From the NCBI GenBank assembly GCA_963680875.1, contig OY804582.1, positions 51,044,646 through 51,108,645 of the forward strand: DNA of 64,000 nt, in the 5' to 3' direction. The stretch's first letter is position 1; each line of letters opens with the position of its first letter. The DNA is from Bathymodiolus brooksi. Lineage: Eukaryota > Mollusca > Bivalvia > Mytilida > Modiolidae. The position numbers and the translations under genes are program-made. Under the pieces are notes generated by a model. It was not told the origin of the DNA, made no database searches, and was given only the letters and a program-made list of their open reading frames with translations. Shown here piece after piece: positions 45,925 through 58,448 of this stretch.

Positions 45925-46740
45925 TCTATTTATAGAGACTCAGATTTCATTCTGTGTAAACTGCATTGGTGGCGCAATTGTTAGCGTGCTCGCCTCGAGT
46001 GCGATAGATCGTGGGTTCAAGCCCTGGTCGGGTCAAACCAAAGACTATAAAATTGGTGTTTGTTGTTTCTCCTCTAAGTATGCAGCATTAAGGAGAAAGA
46101 GCAAAGACTGGTTGGCTAGGAATCGGAATAATGTGTTGAGTGGAGCGACATGTCTACACACAGACTGTTGTTTCAGTGAGCTAGCACTATTAAAATCCAA
46201 CTCAGCGTGGTGGTCTAGAACAAAGTGGACCTCATCATCATATCATTGAAAATTAACTTGTTCTCGCCATGATATAGCTGAAAAATTGCTGAATTGGCAT
46301 TAAACATCAATCACTCACTCACTCACTCATTCTGTGTAAATCTATTTATAGACGCTATCAGATTTCATTACGTGTAATTCTATTAAAGACACTCAGATTT
46401 CATTTTTTGTAATTCTATTCATGGAGACTATCAGATTTCAGTCTGTGTAATTCTATTAATGGACACTATCAGATCTATTAATAGAGACTCAGATTTCATT
46501 CTGTGAAATTTTTATTCATAGATACTATCAGATTTCATTCTGTGTATTTCTATTTATAGACCCTATCAGATTTCATCCCATGTATTTCTATTTATAGAGA
46601 CTATCTGATTTCATTCTGTGTAATTCTTTTTATAGAGACTATCAGCTCTATTTATAGAAACTATCAGATTTCATTCCATGTATTTCTATTTATAGAGATT
46701 CAGATTTCATACCATGTATTTCTATTTATAGAGACTATCA
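45925..46740 (+). repeat. TBCK: Array of the exon 13 acceptor region, interrupted by a SINE
   Basis: Imperfect ~38-40 bp units TTCTATTTATAG-AGACTATCAG-ATTTCATTCTGTGTAA repeat upstream of exon 13. The final unit provides the acceptor CTATTTATAG and the first bases AGACTATCAG of the exon, so about 15 decoy acceptors precede the real one. A SINE (45961-46327) sits inside the array near its left edge. Confidence 0.85.
45961..46327 (+). mobile_element. tRNA-derived SINE, copy 2, with target duplication
   Basis: A SINE of the 26343 family with an A-box-like GCAATTGTTAGCGTG, a B-box GGTTCAAGCCC and a (CACT)n-type 3' end. CATTCTGTGTAAA lies directly before (45948-45960) and after it (46328-46340), a 13-bp target-site duplication, so boundaries are exact. 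A 149-codon open frame crossing it is not a gene. Confidence 0.93.
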
Positions 46741-46787
46741 GAAGTAGATGAGAAATCCTACTACCCACTTATCCATACAGATGATGA
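46732..46787 (+). CDS. TBCK: TBCK coding exon 13
   Basis: CTATTTATAG|AGACTA to GATGA|GTAAGT, 56 nt, encoding RLSEVDEKSYYPLIHTDD-(D). This matches human R-L-K-D-V-G-G-E-A-F-Y-P-L-L-E-D-D. Phase 0 in, phase 2 out. Confidence 0.93.
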
Positions 46788-47452
46788 GTAAGTATACAAC
46801 ACTTATCCATACAGATGAAAGTTTTCCTCAGATCGGTGAATTATCTCCCTTTTGAGGATATTATTTGGAAATGAGTCAAACTTTGTCAAAACAGCTATAA
46901 AATCAAGGTTTAAGGGAACTGTATAGGGATTTTGCCCTTTTTTCACCAGTGACCACTTTGATCTCTGATATTAAATGTAGATTCAATATTAGTTTATACC
47001 TTAACATACATATATAATATTTATATGATATAATATTAAGTTATTCTTTTAAATGTAGCATACCAAAATTAAAAGATTTATTTTGTTGTGATTAGGAAAC
47101 TATAATATCTACCAGGAGATATGATGGCAAGTCTTGAAGAAGGCTTAGCATGTATCTTTATTTTTGTTATGAATTACTTTTTGATGGATGTCAAATACTT
47201 TTTCCAGAACATTTTTTATAATATAAATGTACAATTATGAAGATATTTGGAATTTTAATAGCAACATGTTGAGTTTATGAATTCATTGTATTTGTCTGCT
47301 CCTGCTGCTAGGTGTTGGGCACATTAAGTTTTACCCATGTCTGTATGTCTGTCCCACAATTGATTTCCACTCAATAACCTAAGTTCCACTTAAGCAAATC
47401 ATTTGAAATTTATACACATCAAAAGGACCATAAAAGGAAGGCCAAGTTTATT

Positions 47453-49745
47453 TTCAAACTTTACCTTGTTTTCTGCTCTGTAGTTATATCCCAGTTTACT
47501 TTACCTTGTTTTCTGCTCTGTAGTTATGTCCCAGTTTACTTTACCTTGTTTTCTGCTCTGTAGTTATATCCCAGTTTACTTTACCTTGTTTTCTGCTCTG
47601 TAGTTATTTCCCAGTTTACTTTACCTTGTTTTCTGCTCTGTAGTTATGTCCCAGTTTACTTTACCTTGTTTTCTGCTCTGTAGTTATATCCCAGTTTACT
47701 TTACCTTGTTTTCTGCTCTGTAGTTATGTCCCAGTTTACTTTACCTTGTTTTCTGCTCTGTAGTTATATCCCAGTTTACTTTACCTTGTTTTCTGCTCTG
47801 TAGTTATGTCCCAGTTTACTTTACCTTGTTTTCTGCTCTGTAGTTATGTCCCAGTTTACTTTACCTTGTTTTCTGCTCTGTAGTTATATCCCAGTTTACT
47901 TTACCTTGTTTTCTGCTCTGTAATTATGTCCCAGTTTACTTTACCTTGTTTTCTGCTCTGTAGTTATGTCCCAGTTTACTTTACCTTGTTTTCTGCTCTG
48001 TAGTTATATCCCAGTTTACTTTACCTTGTTTTCTGCTCTGTAGTTATATCCCAGTTTACTTTACCTTGTTTTCTGCTCTATAGTTATGTCCCAGTTTACT
48101 TTACCTTGTTTTCTGCTCTATTGTTATGTCCCAGTTTACTTTACATTGTTTTCTGCTCTGTAGTTATATCCCAGTTTACTTTACCTTGTTTTCTGCTCTG
48201 TAGTTATGTCCCAGTTTACTTTACCTTGTTTTCTGCTCTGTAGTTATATCCCAGTTTACTTTACCTTGTTTTCTGCTCTATAGTTATATCCCAGTTTACT
48301 TTACCTTGTTTTCTGCTCTGTAGTTATGTCCCAGTTTACTTTACCTTGTTTTCTGCTCTGTAGTTATATCCCAGTTTACTTTACCTTGTTTTCTGCTCTG
48401 TAGTTATATCCCAGTTTACTTTACCTTGTTTTCTGCTCTGTAGTTATGTCCCAGTTTACTTTACCTTGTTTTCTGCTCTGTAGTTATATCCCAGTTTACT
48501 TTACCTTGTTTTCTGCTCTGTAGTTATATCCCAGTTTACTTTACCTTGTTTTCTGCTCTGTAGTTATGTCCCAGTTTACTTTACCTTGTTTTCTGCTCTG
48601 TAGTTATATCCCAGTTTACTTTACCTTGTTTTCTGCTCTGTAGTTATGTCCCAGTTTACTTTACCTTGTTTTCTGCTCTGTTGTTATATCCCAGTTTATT
48701 TTACCTTGTTTTCTGCTCTGTAGTTATATCCCAGTTTACTCTACCTTGTTTTCTGCTCTGTAGTTATGTCCCAGTTTACTTTACCTTGTTTCTGCTCTAT
48801 AGTTATATCCCAGTTTACTTTACCTTGTTTTCTGCTCTGTAGTTATATCCCAGTTTACTTTACCTTGTTGTCTGCTCTGTAGTTATGTCCCTGTTTACTT
48901 TACCTTGTTTTCTGCTCTGTAGTTATGTCCCAGTTTACTTTACTTTGTTATCTGCTCTGTAGTTATAACCCAGTTTACTTTACCTTGTTTTCTGCCCTAT
49001 AGTTATGTCCCAGTTTACTTTACCTTGTTTTCTGCTCTATTGTTATGTCCCAGTTTACTTTACCTTGTTTTCTGCTCTGTTATTATATCCCAGTTTACTT
49101 TACCTTGTTTTCTGCTCTATAGTTATAACCCAGTTTACTTTACCTTGTTTTCTGCTCTATAGTTATATCCCAGTTTACTTTACCTTGTTTTCTGCTCTGT
49201 AGTTATGTCCCAGTTTACTTTACCTTGTTTTCTGCTCTGTAGTTATGTCCCAGTTTACTTTACCTTGTGTTCTGCTCTGTAGTTATGTCCCAGTTTACTT
49301 TACCTTGTTTTCTGCTCTGTAGTTATGTCCCAGTTTACTTTACCTTGTTTTCTGCTCTGTAGTTATGTCCCAGTTTACTTTACCTTGTTTTCTGCTCTGT
49401 AGTTATGTCCCAGTTTACTTTACCTTGTTTTCTGCTCTGTAGTTATGTCCCAGTTTACTTTACCTTGTTTTCTGCTCTGTAATTATATCCCAGTTTACTT
49501 TAACTTGTTTTCTGCTCTGTAGTTATGTCCCAGTTTACTTTACCTTGTTTCCTGCTCTGTAGTTATGTCCCAGTTTACTTTACCTTGTTTTCTGCTCTGT
49601 AGTTATATCCCAGTTTACTTTACCTTGTTTTCTGCTCTGTAGTTATGTCCCAGTTTACTTTACCTTGTTTTCTGCTCTGTAGTTATATCCCAGTTTACTT
49701 TATCTTGTTTTCTGCTCTGTAGTTATGTCCCAGTTTACTTTAGCT
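47453..49745. repeat. 40-bp minisatellite, about 57 copies (TBCK intron 13)
   Basis: The unit TTTACCTTGTTTTCTGCTCT then GTAGTTATATCCCAGTTTAC repeats with an exact 40-bp period; ATATCC and ATGTCC variants alternate. It expands an internal segment of a dispersed repeat whose left part (TTTCCACTCAATAACCTAAG, GGACCATAAAAGGAAGGCC, 47345-47450) and right part (TAGCTGGAAGCAGAAGCATC, 49741) flank it. Confidence 0.96.
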
Positions 49746-49862
49746 GGAAGCAGAAGCATCTGTTTCCTATGGACACATTCGTCCATTTTTTGTTGTTTCG
49801 ATTTATCATGTCATATTTAATATATATATCTATACATTATCATAACTTATGTTTATATTTAG

Positions 49863-49965
49863 TATGACAGAACTGAAGGGGATACCTAAATCAATTAGTG
49901 CTGCAGACCTGTTACAGACAGCCAGTCTACCATTGATTATTAGAGAAAAAGATGTGGAGTATCAG
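49863..49965 (+). CDS. TBCK: TBCK coding exon 14
   Basis: TATATTTAG|TATGAC to TATCAG|GTACTA, 103 nt, encoding (D)MTELKGIPKSISAADLLQ and T-A-S-L-P-L-I-I-R-E-K-D-V-E-Y-Q. This matches human A-A-T-L-P-L-I-I-R-E-K-D-T-E-Y-Q. Phase 2 in, phase 0 out. Confidence 0.96.
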
Positions 49966-50419
49966 GTACTAGTCAATATTATATGTCTGTCTTGTCATAA
50001 GTGTTGAATCCTTGTTTCCTTTTTTCCAATTATTGCCCTTTGTAATGTACAGTTTTGGCATATGCAAATCACTAATAAGTTGTAGACAATCTATGTAATA
50101 AAAAAAATGGAGAATTCGAAGGAGGCATGTTTTTTGTATCAAAATCAACTTTTTTATTCCATTTTATTTCCAGTGGTTAGTTCACCTTATGGATGAATGA
50201 ATTGTGTAGAGAAAGCAAATCTTTAGTAAATGACATGCTTCCTCAATTATACTTGACCATTTCTTCTACTGTGAAGTGTTATTACCTTAACATATTGAAC
50301 AATTGGGGAAAGAAATACAGTTTAAACTTGGCCTAATGGTCACCTCCCATCTGCTGTAGATGACAATTTAAGACCCTCCTGGCCAGCTTAATGTAATATT
50401 TCAACTCTAATAAGTAATC

Positions 50420-53400
50420 ACCTCACTAATGCAGACAGCTGTCAGTCTAAGTTTATCACATCATGTCACTTTACCGGTGACCTCACTAATGCAGACAGTT
50501 GTCAGTCTAAGTTTATAACATTGTGTCACTTAACCGGTGACCTCACTAATTCAGACAGCTGTCAGTTTAAGTTTATCACATCGTGTCACTTAACCGGTGA
50601 CCTCACTAATGCAGACAGTTGTCAGTCTAAGTTTATAACATTGTGTCAGTTTACCAGTCTCCTCACTAATGCAGACAGCTGTCAGTCTAAGTTTATCACA
50701 TCGTGTCAGTTTACCAGTCACCTCACTAATGCAGACAGCTGTCAGTCTAAGTTTATCACATTGTGTCAGTTTACCGGTCACCTTACTAATGCAGACAGCT
50801 GTCAGTCTAAGTTTATCACATCATGTCAGTTTACTGGTCACCTCACTAATGCAGACAGCTGTCAGTCTACGTTTATCACATCGTGTCAGTTTACCAGTCA
50901 CCTTACTAATTCAGACAGCGGTCAGTCTAAGTTTATCACATTGTGTCAGTTTACCAGTCACCTAACTAATGCAGACAGCTGTCAGTCTAAGTTTATCACA
51001 TTCGTGTCAGTTTACCGGTCACCTCACTAATTCAGACAGCTGTCAGTCTAAGTTTATCACATCGTGTCACTTTACCGGTCACCTCACTAATTCAGACAGC
51101 TGTCAGTCTAAGTTTATCACATCGTGTCACTTAACCGGTGACCTCACTAATGCAGACAGCTGTCAGTCTAAGTTTATCACATTGTGTCACTTTACCAGTC
51201 ACCTCACTAATGCAGACAGCTGTCAGTCTAACTTTATCACATCGTGTCACTTTACCAGTCACCTCACTAATTCAGACAGCTGTCAGTCTAAGTTTATCAC
51301 ATTATGTCAGTTTACCGGTCACCTTACTAATACAGACAGCTGTCAGTCTATGTTTATCACATTGTTTCACTTTACCGGTGACCTCACTAATGCAGACAGC
51401 TGTCAGTCTAAGTTTATAACATTGTGTCAGTTTACCGGTCTCCTCACTAATGCAGACAGCTGTCAGTCTAAGTTTATCACATCGTGTCAGTTTACCAGTC
51501 ACCTCACTAATGTAATGCAGACAGTTGTTAGTCTAAGTTTATCACATCATGTCAGTTTACTGGTCACCTCACTAATGCAGATAGCTGTCAGTCTAAGTTT
51601 ATTACATTGTGTCAGTTTACCAGTCACCTCACTAATGCAGACAGCTGTCAGTCTACGTTTATCACATCGTGTCAGTTTACCAGTCACCTCACTAATGCAG
51701 ACAGCTGTCAGTCTAAGTTTATCACATTGTGTCAGTTTACCAGTCACCTCACTAATGCAGACAGATGTCAGTCTTACGTTTATCACATCGTGTCAGTTTA
51801 CCGGTGACCTTACTAATGCAGCCAGCTGTCATTCTTAATTTTATCACATCGTGTCACTTTACCGGTGACCTCACTAATGCAGACAGCTGTCAGTCTAAGT
51901 TTATCACATTGTGTCACTTTACCGGTCACCTCACTAATGCACACAGCTGTCAGTCTAAGTTTATCACATCGTGTCAGTTTACCGGTGACCTCACTAATGC
52001 AGACAGCTGTCAATCCAAGTTTATCACATCGTGTCAGTTTACCGGTCACCTTACTAATGCAGACAGCTGTCAGTCTTAAGTTTATCACATCGTATGAGTT
52101 TACCAGTCACCTCACTAATGCAGACAGCTGTCAGTCTAAGTTTATCACATCGTGTCAATTTACCAGTCACCTCACTAATACAGACAGCTGTCAGTCTAAG
52201 TTTATCACATCTTGTTACTTTACCTGTGACCTCACTAATGCAGACAGCTGTCAGTCTAAGTTTATCACATCGTATCAGTTTACCAGTCACCTCACTAATG
52301 CAGACAGCTGTCAGTCTAAGTTTATCACATTGTGTCAGTTTACCAGTCACCTCACTAATGCAGACAGCTGTCAGTCTTAAGTTTATCACATCATGTCAGT
52401 TTACCGGTGACCTTACTAATGCAGCCAGCTGTCAGTCTTAAGTTTATCACATCGTGTCACTTTACCGGTGACCTCACTAATGTAATGCAGACAGTTGTTA
52501 GTCTAAGTTTATCACATCATGTCAGTTTACTGGTCACCTCACTAATGCAGATAACTGTCAGTCTAAGTTTATTACATTGTGTCAGTTTACCAGTCACCTC
52601 ACTAATGCAGACAGCTGTCAGTCTACGTTTATCACATCGTGTCAGTTTACCAGTCACCTCACTAATGCAGACAGCTGTCAGTCTAAGTTTATCACATTGT
52701 GTCAGTTTACCAGTCACCTCACTAATGCAGACAGCTGTCAGTCTTAAGTTTATCACATCGTGTCAGTTTACCGGTGACCTTACTAATGCAGCCAGCTGTC
52801 ATTCTTAAGTTTATCACATCGTGTCACTTTACCGGTGACCTCACTAATGCAGACAGCTGTCAGTCTAAGTTTATCACATCTTGTTACTTTACCGGTGACC
52901 TCACTAATGCAGACAGCTGTCAGTCTAAGTTTATCACATCGTATCGGTTTACCAGTCACCTCACTAATGCAGACAGCTGTCAGTCTAAGTTTATCACATT
53001 GTGTCAGTTTACCAGTCACCTCACTAATGCAGAGAGCTGTCAGTCTTAAGTTTATCACATCATGTCAGTTTACCGGTGACCTTATTAATGCAGCCAGCTG
53101 TCAGTCTTAAGTTTATCACATCGTGTCACTTTACCGGTGACCTCACTAATGCAGACAGCTGTCAGTCTAAGTTTATCACATTGTGTCACTTTACCGGTCA
53201 CCTCACTAATGCAGACAGCTGTCAGTCTATTTTTTTCACATCGTGTCAGTTTACCGGTGACCTCACTAATGCAGACAGCTGTCAGTCTAACTTTATCACA
53301 TCGTGTCACTTTACCAGTCACCTCACTAATTCAGACAGCTGTCAGTCTAAGTTTATCACATTATGTCAGTTTACCGGTCACCTTACTAATACAGACAGCT

Positions 53401-56400
53401 GTCAGTCTATGTTTATCACATTGTTTCACTTTACCGGTGACCTCACTAATGCAGACAGCTGTCAGTCTAAGTTTATAACATTGTGTCAGTTTACCGGTCT
53501 CCTCACTAATGCAGACAGCTGTCAGTCTAAGTTTATCACATCGTGTCAGTTTACCAGTCACCTCACTAATGTAATGCAGACAGTTGTTAGTCTAAGTTTA
53601 TCACATCATGTCAGTTTACTGGTCACCTCACTAATGCAGATAGCTGTCAGTCTAAGTTTATTACATTGTGTCAGTTTACCAGTCACCTCACTAATGCAGA
53701 CAGCTGTCAGTCTACGTTTATCACATCGTGTCAGTTTACCAGTCACCTCACTAATGCAGACAGCTGTCAGTCTAAGTTTATCACATTGTGTCAGTTTACC
53801 AGTCACCTCACTAATGCAGACAGATGTCAGTCTTACGTTTATCACATCGTGTCAGTTTACCGGTGACCTTACTAATGCAGCCAGCTGTCATTCTTAATTT
53901 TATCACATCGTGTCACTTTACCGGTGACCTCACTAATGCAGACAGCTGTCAGTCTAAGTTTATCACATTGTGTCACTTTACCGGTCACCTCACTAATGCA
54001 CACAGCTGTCAGTCTAAGTTTATCACATCGTATCAGTTTACCGGTGACCTCACTAATGCAGACAGCTGTCAGTCTAAGTTTATCACATCGTGTCAATTTA
54101 CTGGTGACCACACTAATGCAGACAGCTGTCAATCCAAGTTTATCACATCGTGTCAGTTTACCGGTCACCTTACTAATGCAGACAGCTGTCAGTCTTAAGT
54201 TTATCACATCGTATGAGTTTACCAGTCACCTCACTAATGCAGACAGCTGTCAGTGTAAGTTTATCACATCGTGTCAATTTACCAGTCACCTCACTAATAC
54301 AGACAGCTGTCAGTCTAAGTTTATCACATCTTGTTACTTTACCTGTGACCTCACTAATGCAGACAGCTGTCAGTCTAAGTTTATCACATCGTATCAGTTT
54401 ACCAGTCACCTCACTAATGCAGACAGCTGTCAGTCTAAGTTTATCACATTGTGTCAGTTTACCAGTCACCTCACTAATGCAGACAGCTGTCAGTCTTAAG
54501 TTTATCACATCATGTCAGTTTACCGGTGACCTTACTAATGCAGCCAGCTGTCAGTCTTAAGTTTATCACATCGTGTCACTTTACCGGTGACCTCACTAAT
54601 GTAATGCAGACAGTTGTTAGTCTAAGTTTATCACATCATGTCAGTTTACTGGTCACCTCACTAATGCAGATAACTGTCAGTCTAAGTTTATTACATTGTG
54701 TCAGTTTACCAGTCACCTCACTAATGCAGACAGCTGTCAGTCTACGTTTATCACATCGTGTCAGTTTACCAGTCACCTCACTAATGCAGACAGCTGTCAG
54801 TCTAAGTTTATCACATTGTGTCAGTTTACCAGTCACCTCACTAATGCAGACAGCTGTCAGTCTTAAGTTTATCACATCGTGTCAGTTTACCGGTGACCTT
54901 ACTAATGCAGCCAGCTGTCATTCTTAAGTTTATCACATCGTGTCACTTTACCGGTGACCTCACTAATGCAGACAGCTGTCAGTCTAAGTTTATCACATCT
55001 TGTTACTTTACCGGTGACCTCACTAATGCAGACAGCTGTCAGTCTAAGTTTATCACATCGTATCGGTTTACCAGTCACCTCACTAATGCAGACAGCTGTC
55101 AGTCTAAGTTTATCACATTGTGTCAGTTTACCAGTCACCTCACTAATGCAGAGAGCTGTCAGTCTTAAGTTTATCACATCATGTCAGTTTACCGGTGACC
55201 TTATTAATGCAGCCAGCTGTCAGTCTTAAGTTTATCACATCGTGTCACTTTACCGGTGACCTCACTAATGCAGACAGCTGTCAGTCTAAGTTTATCACAT
55301 TGTGTCACTTTACCGGTCACCTCACTAATGCAGACAGCTGTCAGTCTATTTTTTTCACATCGTGTCAGTTTACCGGTGACCTCACTAATGCAGACAGCTG
55401 TCAGTCTAACTTTATCACATCGTGTCACTTTACCAGTCACCTCACTAATTCAGACAGCTGTCAGTCTAAGTTTATCACATTATGTCAGTTTACCGGTCAC
55501 CTTACTAATACAGACAGCTGTCAGTCTATGTTTATCACATTGTTTCACTTTACCGGTGACCTCACTAATGCAGACAGCTGTCAGTCTAAGTTTATAACAT
55601 TGTGTCAGTTTACCGGTCTCCTCACTAATGCAGACAGCTGTCAGTCTAAGTTTATCACATCGTGTCAGTTTACCAGTCACCTCACTAATGTAATGCAGAC
55701 AGTTGTTAGTCTAAGTTTATCACATCATGTCAGTTTACTGGTCACCTCACTAATGCAGATAGCTGTCAGTCTAAGTTTATTACATTGTGTCAGTTTACCA
55801 GTCACCTCACTAATGCAGACAGCTGTCAGTCTACGTTTATCACATCGTGTCAGTTTACCAGTCACCTCACTAATGCAGACAGCTGTCAGTCTAAGTTTAT
55901 CACATTGTGTCAGTTTACCAGTCACCTCACTAATGCAGACAGATGTCAGTCTTACGTTTATCACATCGTGTCAGTTTACCGGTGACCTTACTAATGCAGC
56001 CAGCTGTCATTCTTAATTTTATCACATCGTGTCACTTTACCGGTGACCTCACTAATGCAGACAGCTGTCAGTCTAAGTTTATCACATTGTGTCACTTTAC
56101 CGGTCACCTCACTAATGCACACAGCTGTCAGTCTAAGTTTATCACATCGTGTCAGTTTACCGGTGACCTCACTAATGCAGACAGCTGTCAGTCTAAGTTT
56201 ATCACATCGTGTCAATTTACTGGTGACCACACTAATGCAGACAGCTGTCAATCCAAGTTTATCACATCGTGTCAGTTTACCGGTCACCTTACTAATGCAG
56301 ACAGCTGTCAGTCTTAAGTTTATCACATCGTATGAGTTTACCAGTCACCTCACTAATGCAGACAGCTGTCAGTGTAAGTTTATCACATCGTGTCAATTTA

Positions 56401-58035
56401 CCAGTCACCTCACTAATACAGACAGCTGTCAGTCTAAGTTTATCACATCTTGTTACTTTACCTGTGACCTCACTAATGCAGACAGCTGTCAGTCTAAGTT
56501 TATCACATCGTATCAGTTTACCAGTCACCTCACTAATGCAGACAGCTGTCAGTCTAAGTTTATCACATTGTGTCAGTTTACCAGTCACCTCACTAATGCA
56601 GACAGCTGTCAGTCTTAAGTTTATCACATCATGTCAGTTTACCGGTGACCTTACTAATGCAGCCAGCTGTCAGTCTTAAGTTTATCACATCGTGTCACTT
56701 TACCGGTGACCTCACTAATGTAATGCAGACAGTTGTTAGTCTAAGTTTATCACATCATGTCAGTTTACTGGTCACCTCACTAATGCAGATAACTGTCAGT
56801 CTAAGTTTATTACATTGTGTCAGTTTACCAGTCACCTCACTAATGCAGACAGCTGTCAGTCTACGTTTATCACATCGTGTCAGTTTACCAGTCACCTCAC
56901 TAATGCAGACAGCTGTCAGTCTAAGTTTATCACATTGTGTCAGTTTACCAGTCACCTCACTAATGCAGACAGCTGTCAGTCTTAAGTTTATCACATCGTG
57001 TCAGTTTACCGGTGACCTTACTAATGCAGCCAGCTGTCATTCTTAAGTTTATCACATCGTGTCACTTTACCGGTGACCTCACTAATGCAGACAGCTGTCA
57101 GTCTAAGTTTATCACATCTTGTTACTTTACCGGTGACCTCACTAATGCAGACAGCTGTCAGTCTAAGTTTATCACATCGTATCGGTTTACCAGTCACCTC
57201 ACTAATGCAGACAGCTGTCAGTCTAAGTTTATCACATTGTGTCAGTTTACCAGTCACCTCACTAATGCAGAGAGCTGTCAGTCTTAAGTTTATCACATCA
57301 TGTCAGTTTACCGGTGACCTTATTAATGCAGCCAGCTGTCAGTCTTAAGTTTATCACATCGTGTCACTTTACCGGTGACCTCACTAATGCAGACAGCTGT
57401 CAGTCTAAGTTTATCACATTGTGTCACTTTACCGGTCACCTCACTAATGCAGACAGCTGTCAGTCTATTTTTTTCACATCGTGTCAGTTTACCGGTGACC
57501 TCACTAATGCAGACAGCTGTCAGTCTAAGTTTATCACATCGTGTCAATTTACTGGTGACCACACTAATGCAGACAGCTGTTAATCTAAGTTTATCACATC
57601 GTGTCAGTTTACCGGTCACCTTACTAATGCAGACAGCTGTCATTCTTAAGTTTATCACATCGTATGAGTTTACCAGTCACCTCACTAATGCAGACAGCTG
57701 TCAGTCCAAGTTTATCACATCGTGTCAATTTACCAGTCACCTCACTAATACAGACAGCTGTCAGTCTAAGTTTATCACATCGTGTCACTTTACGGGTGAC
57801 CTCACTAATGCAGACAGCTGTCAGTCTTAAGTTTATCACATCGTGTCACTTTACCGGTCACCTCACTAATGCAGACAGCTGTCAGTCTTAAGTTTATCAC
57901 ACCGTGTCACTTTACCGGTCACCTCACTAATGCAGACGACTGTCAGTCTAAGTTTATCACATCGTGTCACTTTACGGGTGACCTCACTAATGCAGACAGC
58001 TGTCAGTTTAAGTTTATCACACCGTACCAGTATTT
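50420..58035. repeat. Giant 60-bp minisatellite with 2119-bp higher-order repeat
   Basis: About 127 units of ~60 bp (CCTCACTAATGCAGACAGCT then GTCAGTCTAAGTTTATCACA and TCGTGTCAGTTTACCGGTGA) fill 7.6 kb of TBCK intron 14. From about 51.3 kb a 2119-bp block of about 35 units is repeated almost identically; for example, the same segment begins at 52407, 54526 and 56645. Occasional units are 59, 61 or 66 bp. Dozens of open frames on both strands follow from the 60-bp (20-codon) period and are not genes. Confidence 0.97.
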
Positions 58036-58448
58036 AACTGTCAGTTTTCATTTTAGACTTTAGAAAATCATTGGTAGTTAACTTTGGAGGTTTTCTGAAT
58101 GTATGATTGTACTAATTAAGCTATCATCTTATTAAATGATTAACTATTAATTAACTGTAAATCGTTAGAAAAAAAACATTGCAGCATTAAAAAGCGACCA
58201 CCATTTTTTTTCAAAATAATTATCCTCCAGTTATAGTTATATATGAATCATTACTGACCAGAACTGACAGTCTTGGATCTACAGATCTTATATAAGTGGT
58301 CAGTTTTCTTATGCAGTCATTTTCCTTTTAACCTTAAGGCCAGTAGCCTAGTGTAACTATGGAATACAATTTTGTCTGTATATATATAGTAACTAGGTAA
58401 TCTTATAAATATATTACAAATGTATTGGTACATGTCATTATGATTGAA

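Noticed and set aside
45800..46249. 149-codon + strand frame
   Set aside because: Most of it lies in the SINE at 45961-46327, with matching frames in the copies at 26359-26562 and 63787-63981.
47453..49745. 40-bp array as further TBCK exon copies
   Set aside because: Exons 13 and 14 join in phase without it and the unit has no match to the TBCK protein; it belongs to a dispersed repeat instead.
50521..57891. Many overlapping open frames (up to 289 codons) on both strands with S-L-S-H-R-V-S-L-P-V-T-like repeats
   Set aside because: They follow from a 60-bp unit equal to 20 codons with no stop in several frames. They appear in all orientations, change frame at 59-, 61- and 66-bp units, and lie between TBCK exons 14 and 15 that join in frame without them.
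50420..58035. Possible CRISPR array
   Set aside because: Units are contiguous and alike without unique spacers, and the genome is that of an animal. The same applies to the 35.7-39.6 and 47.5-49.7 kb arrays.
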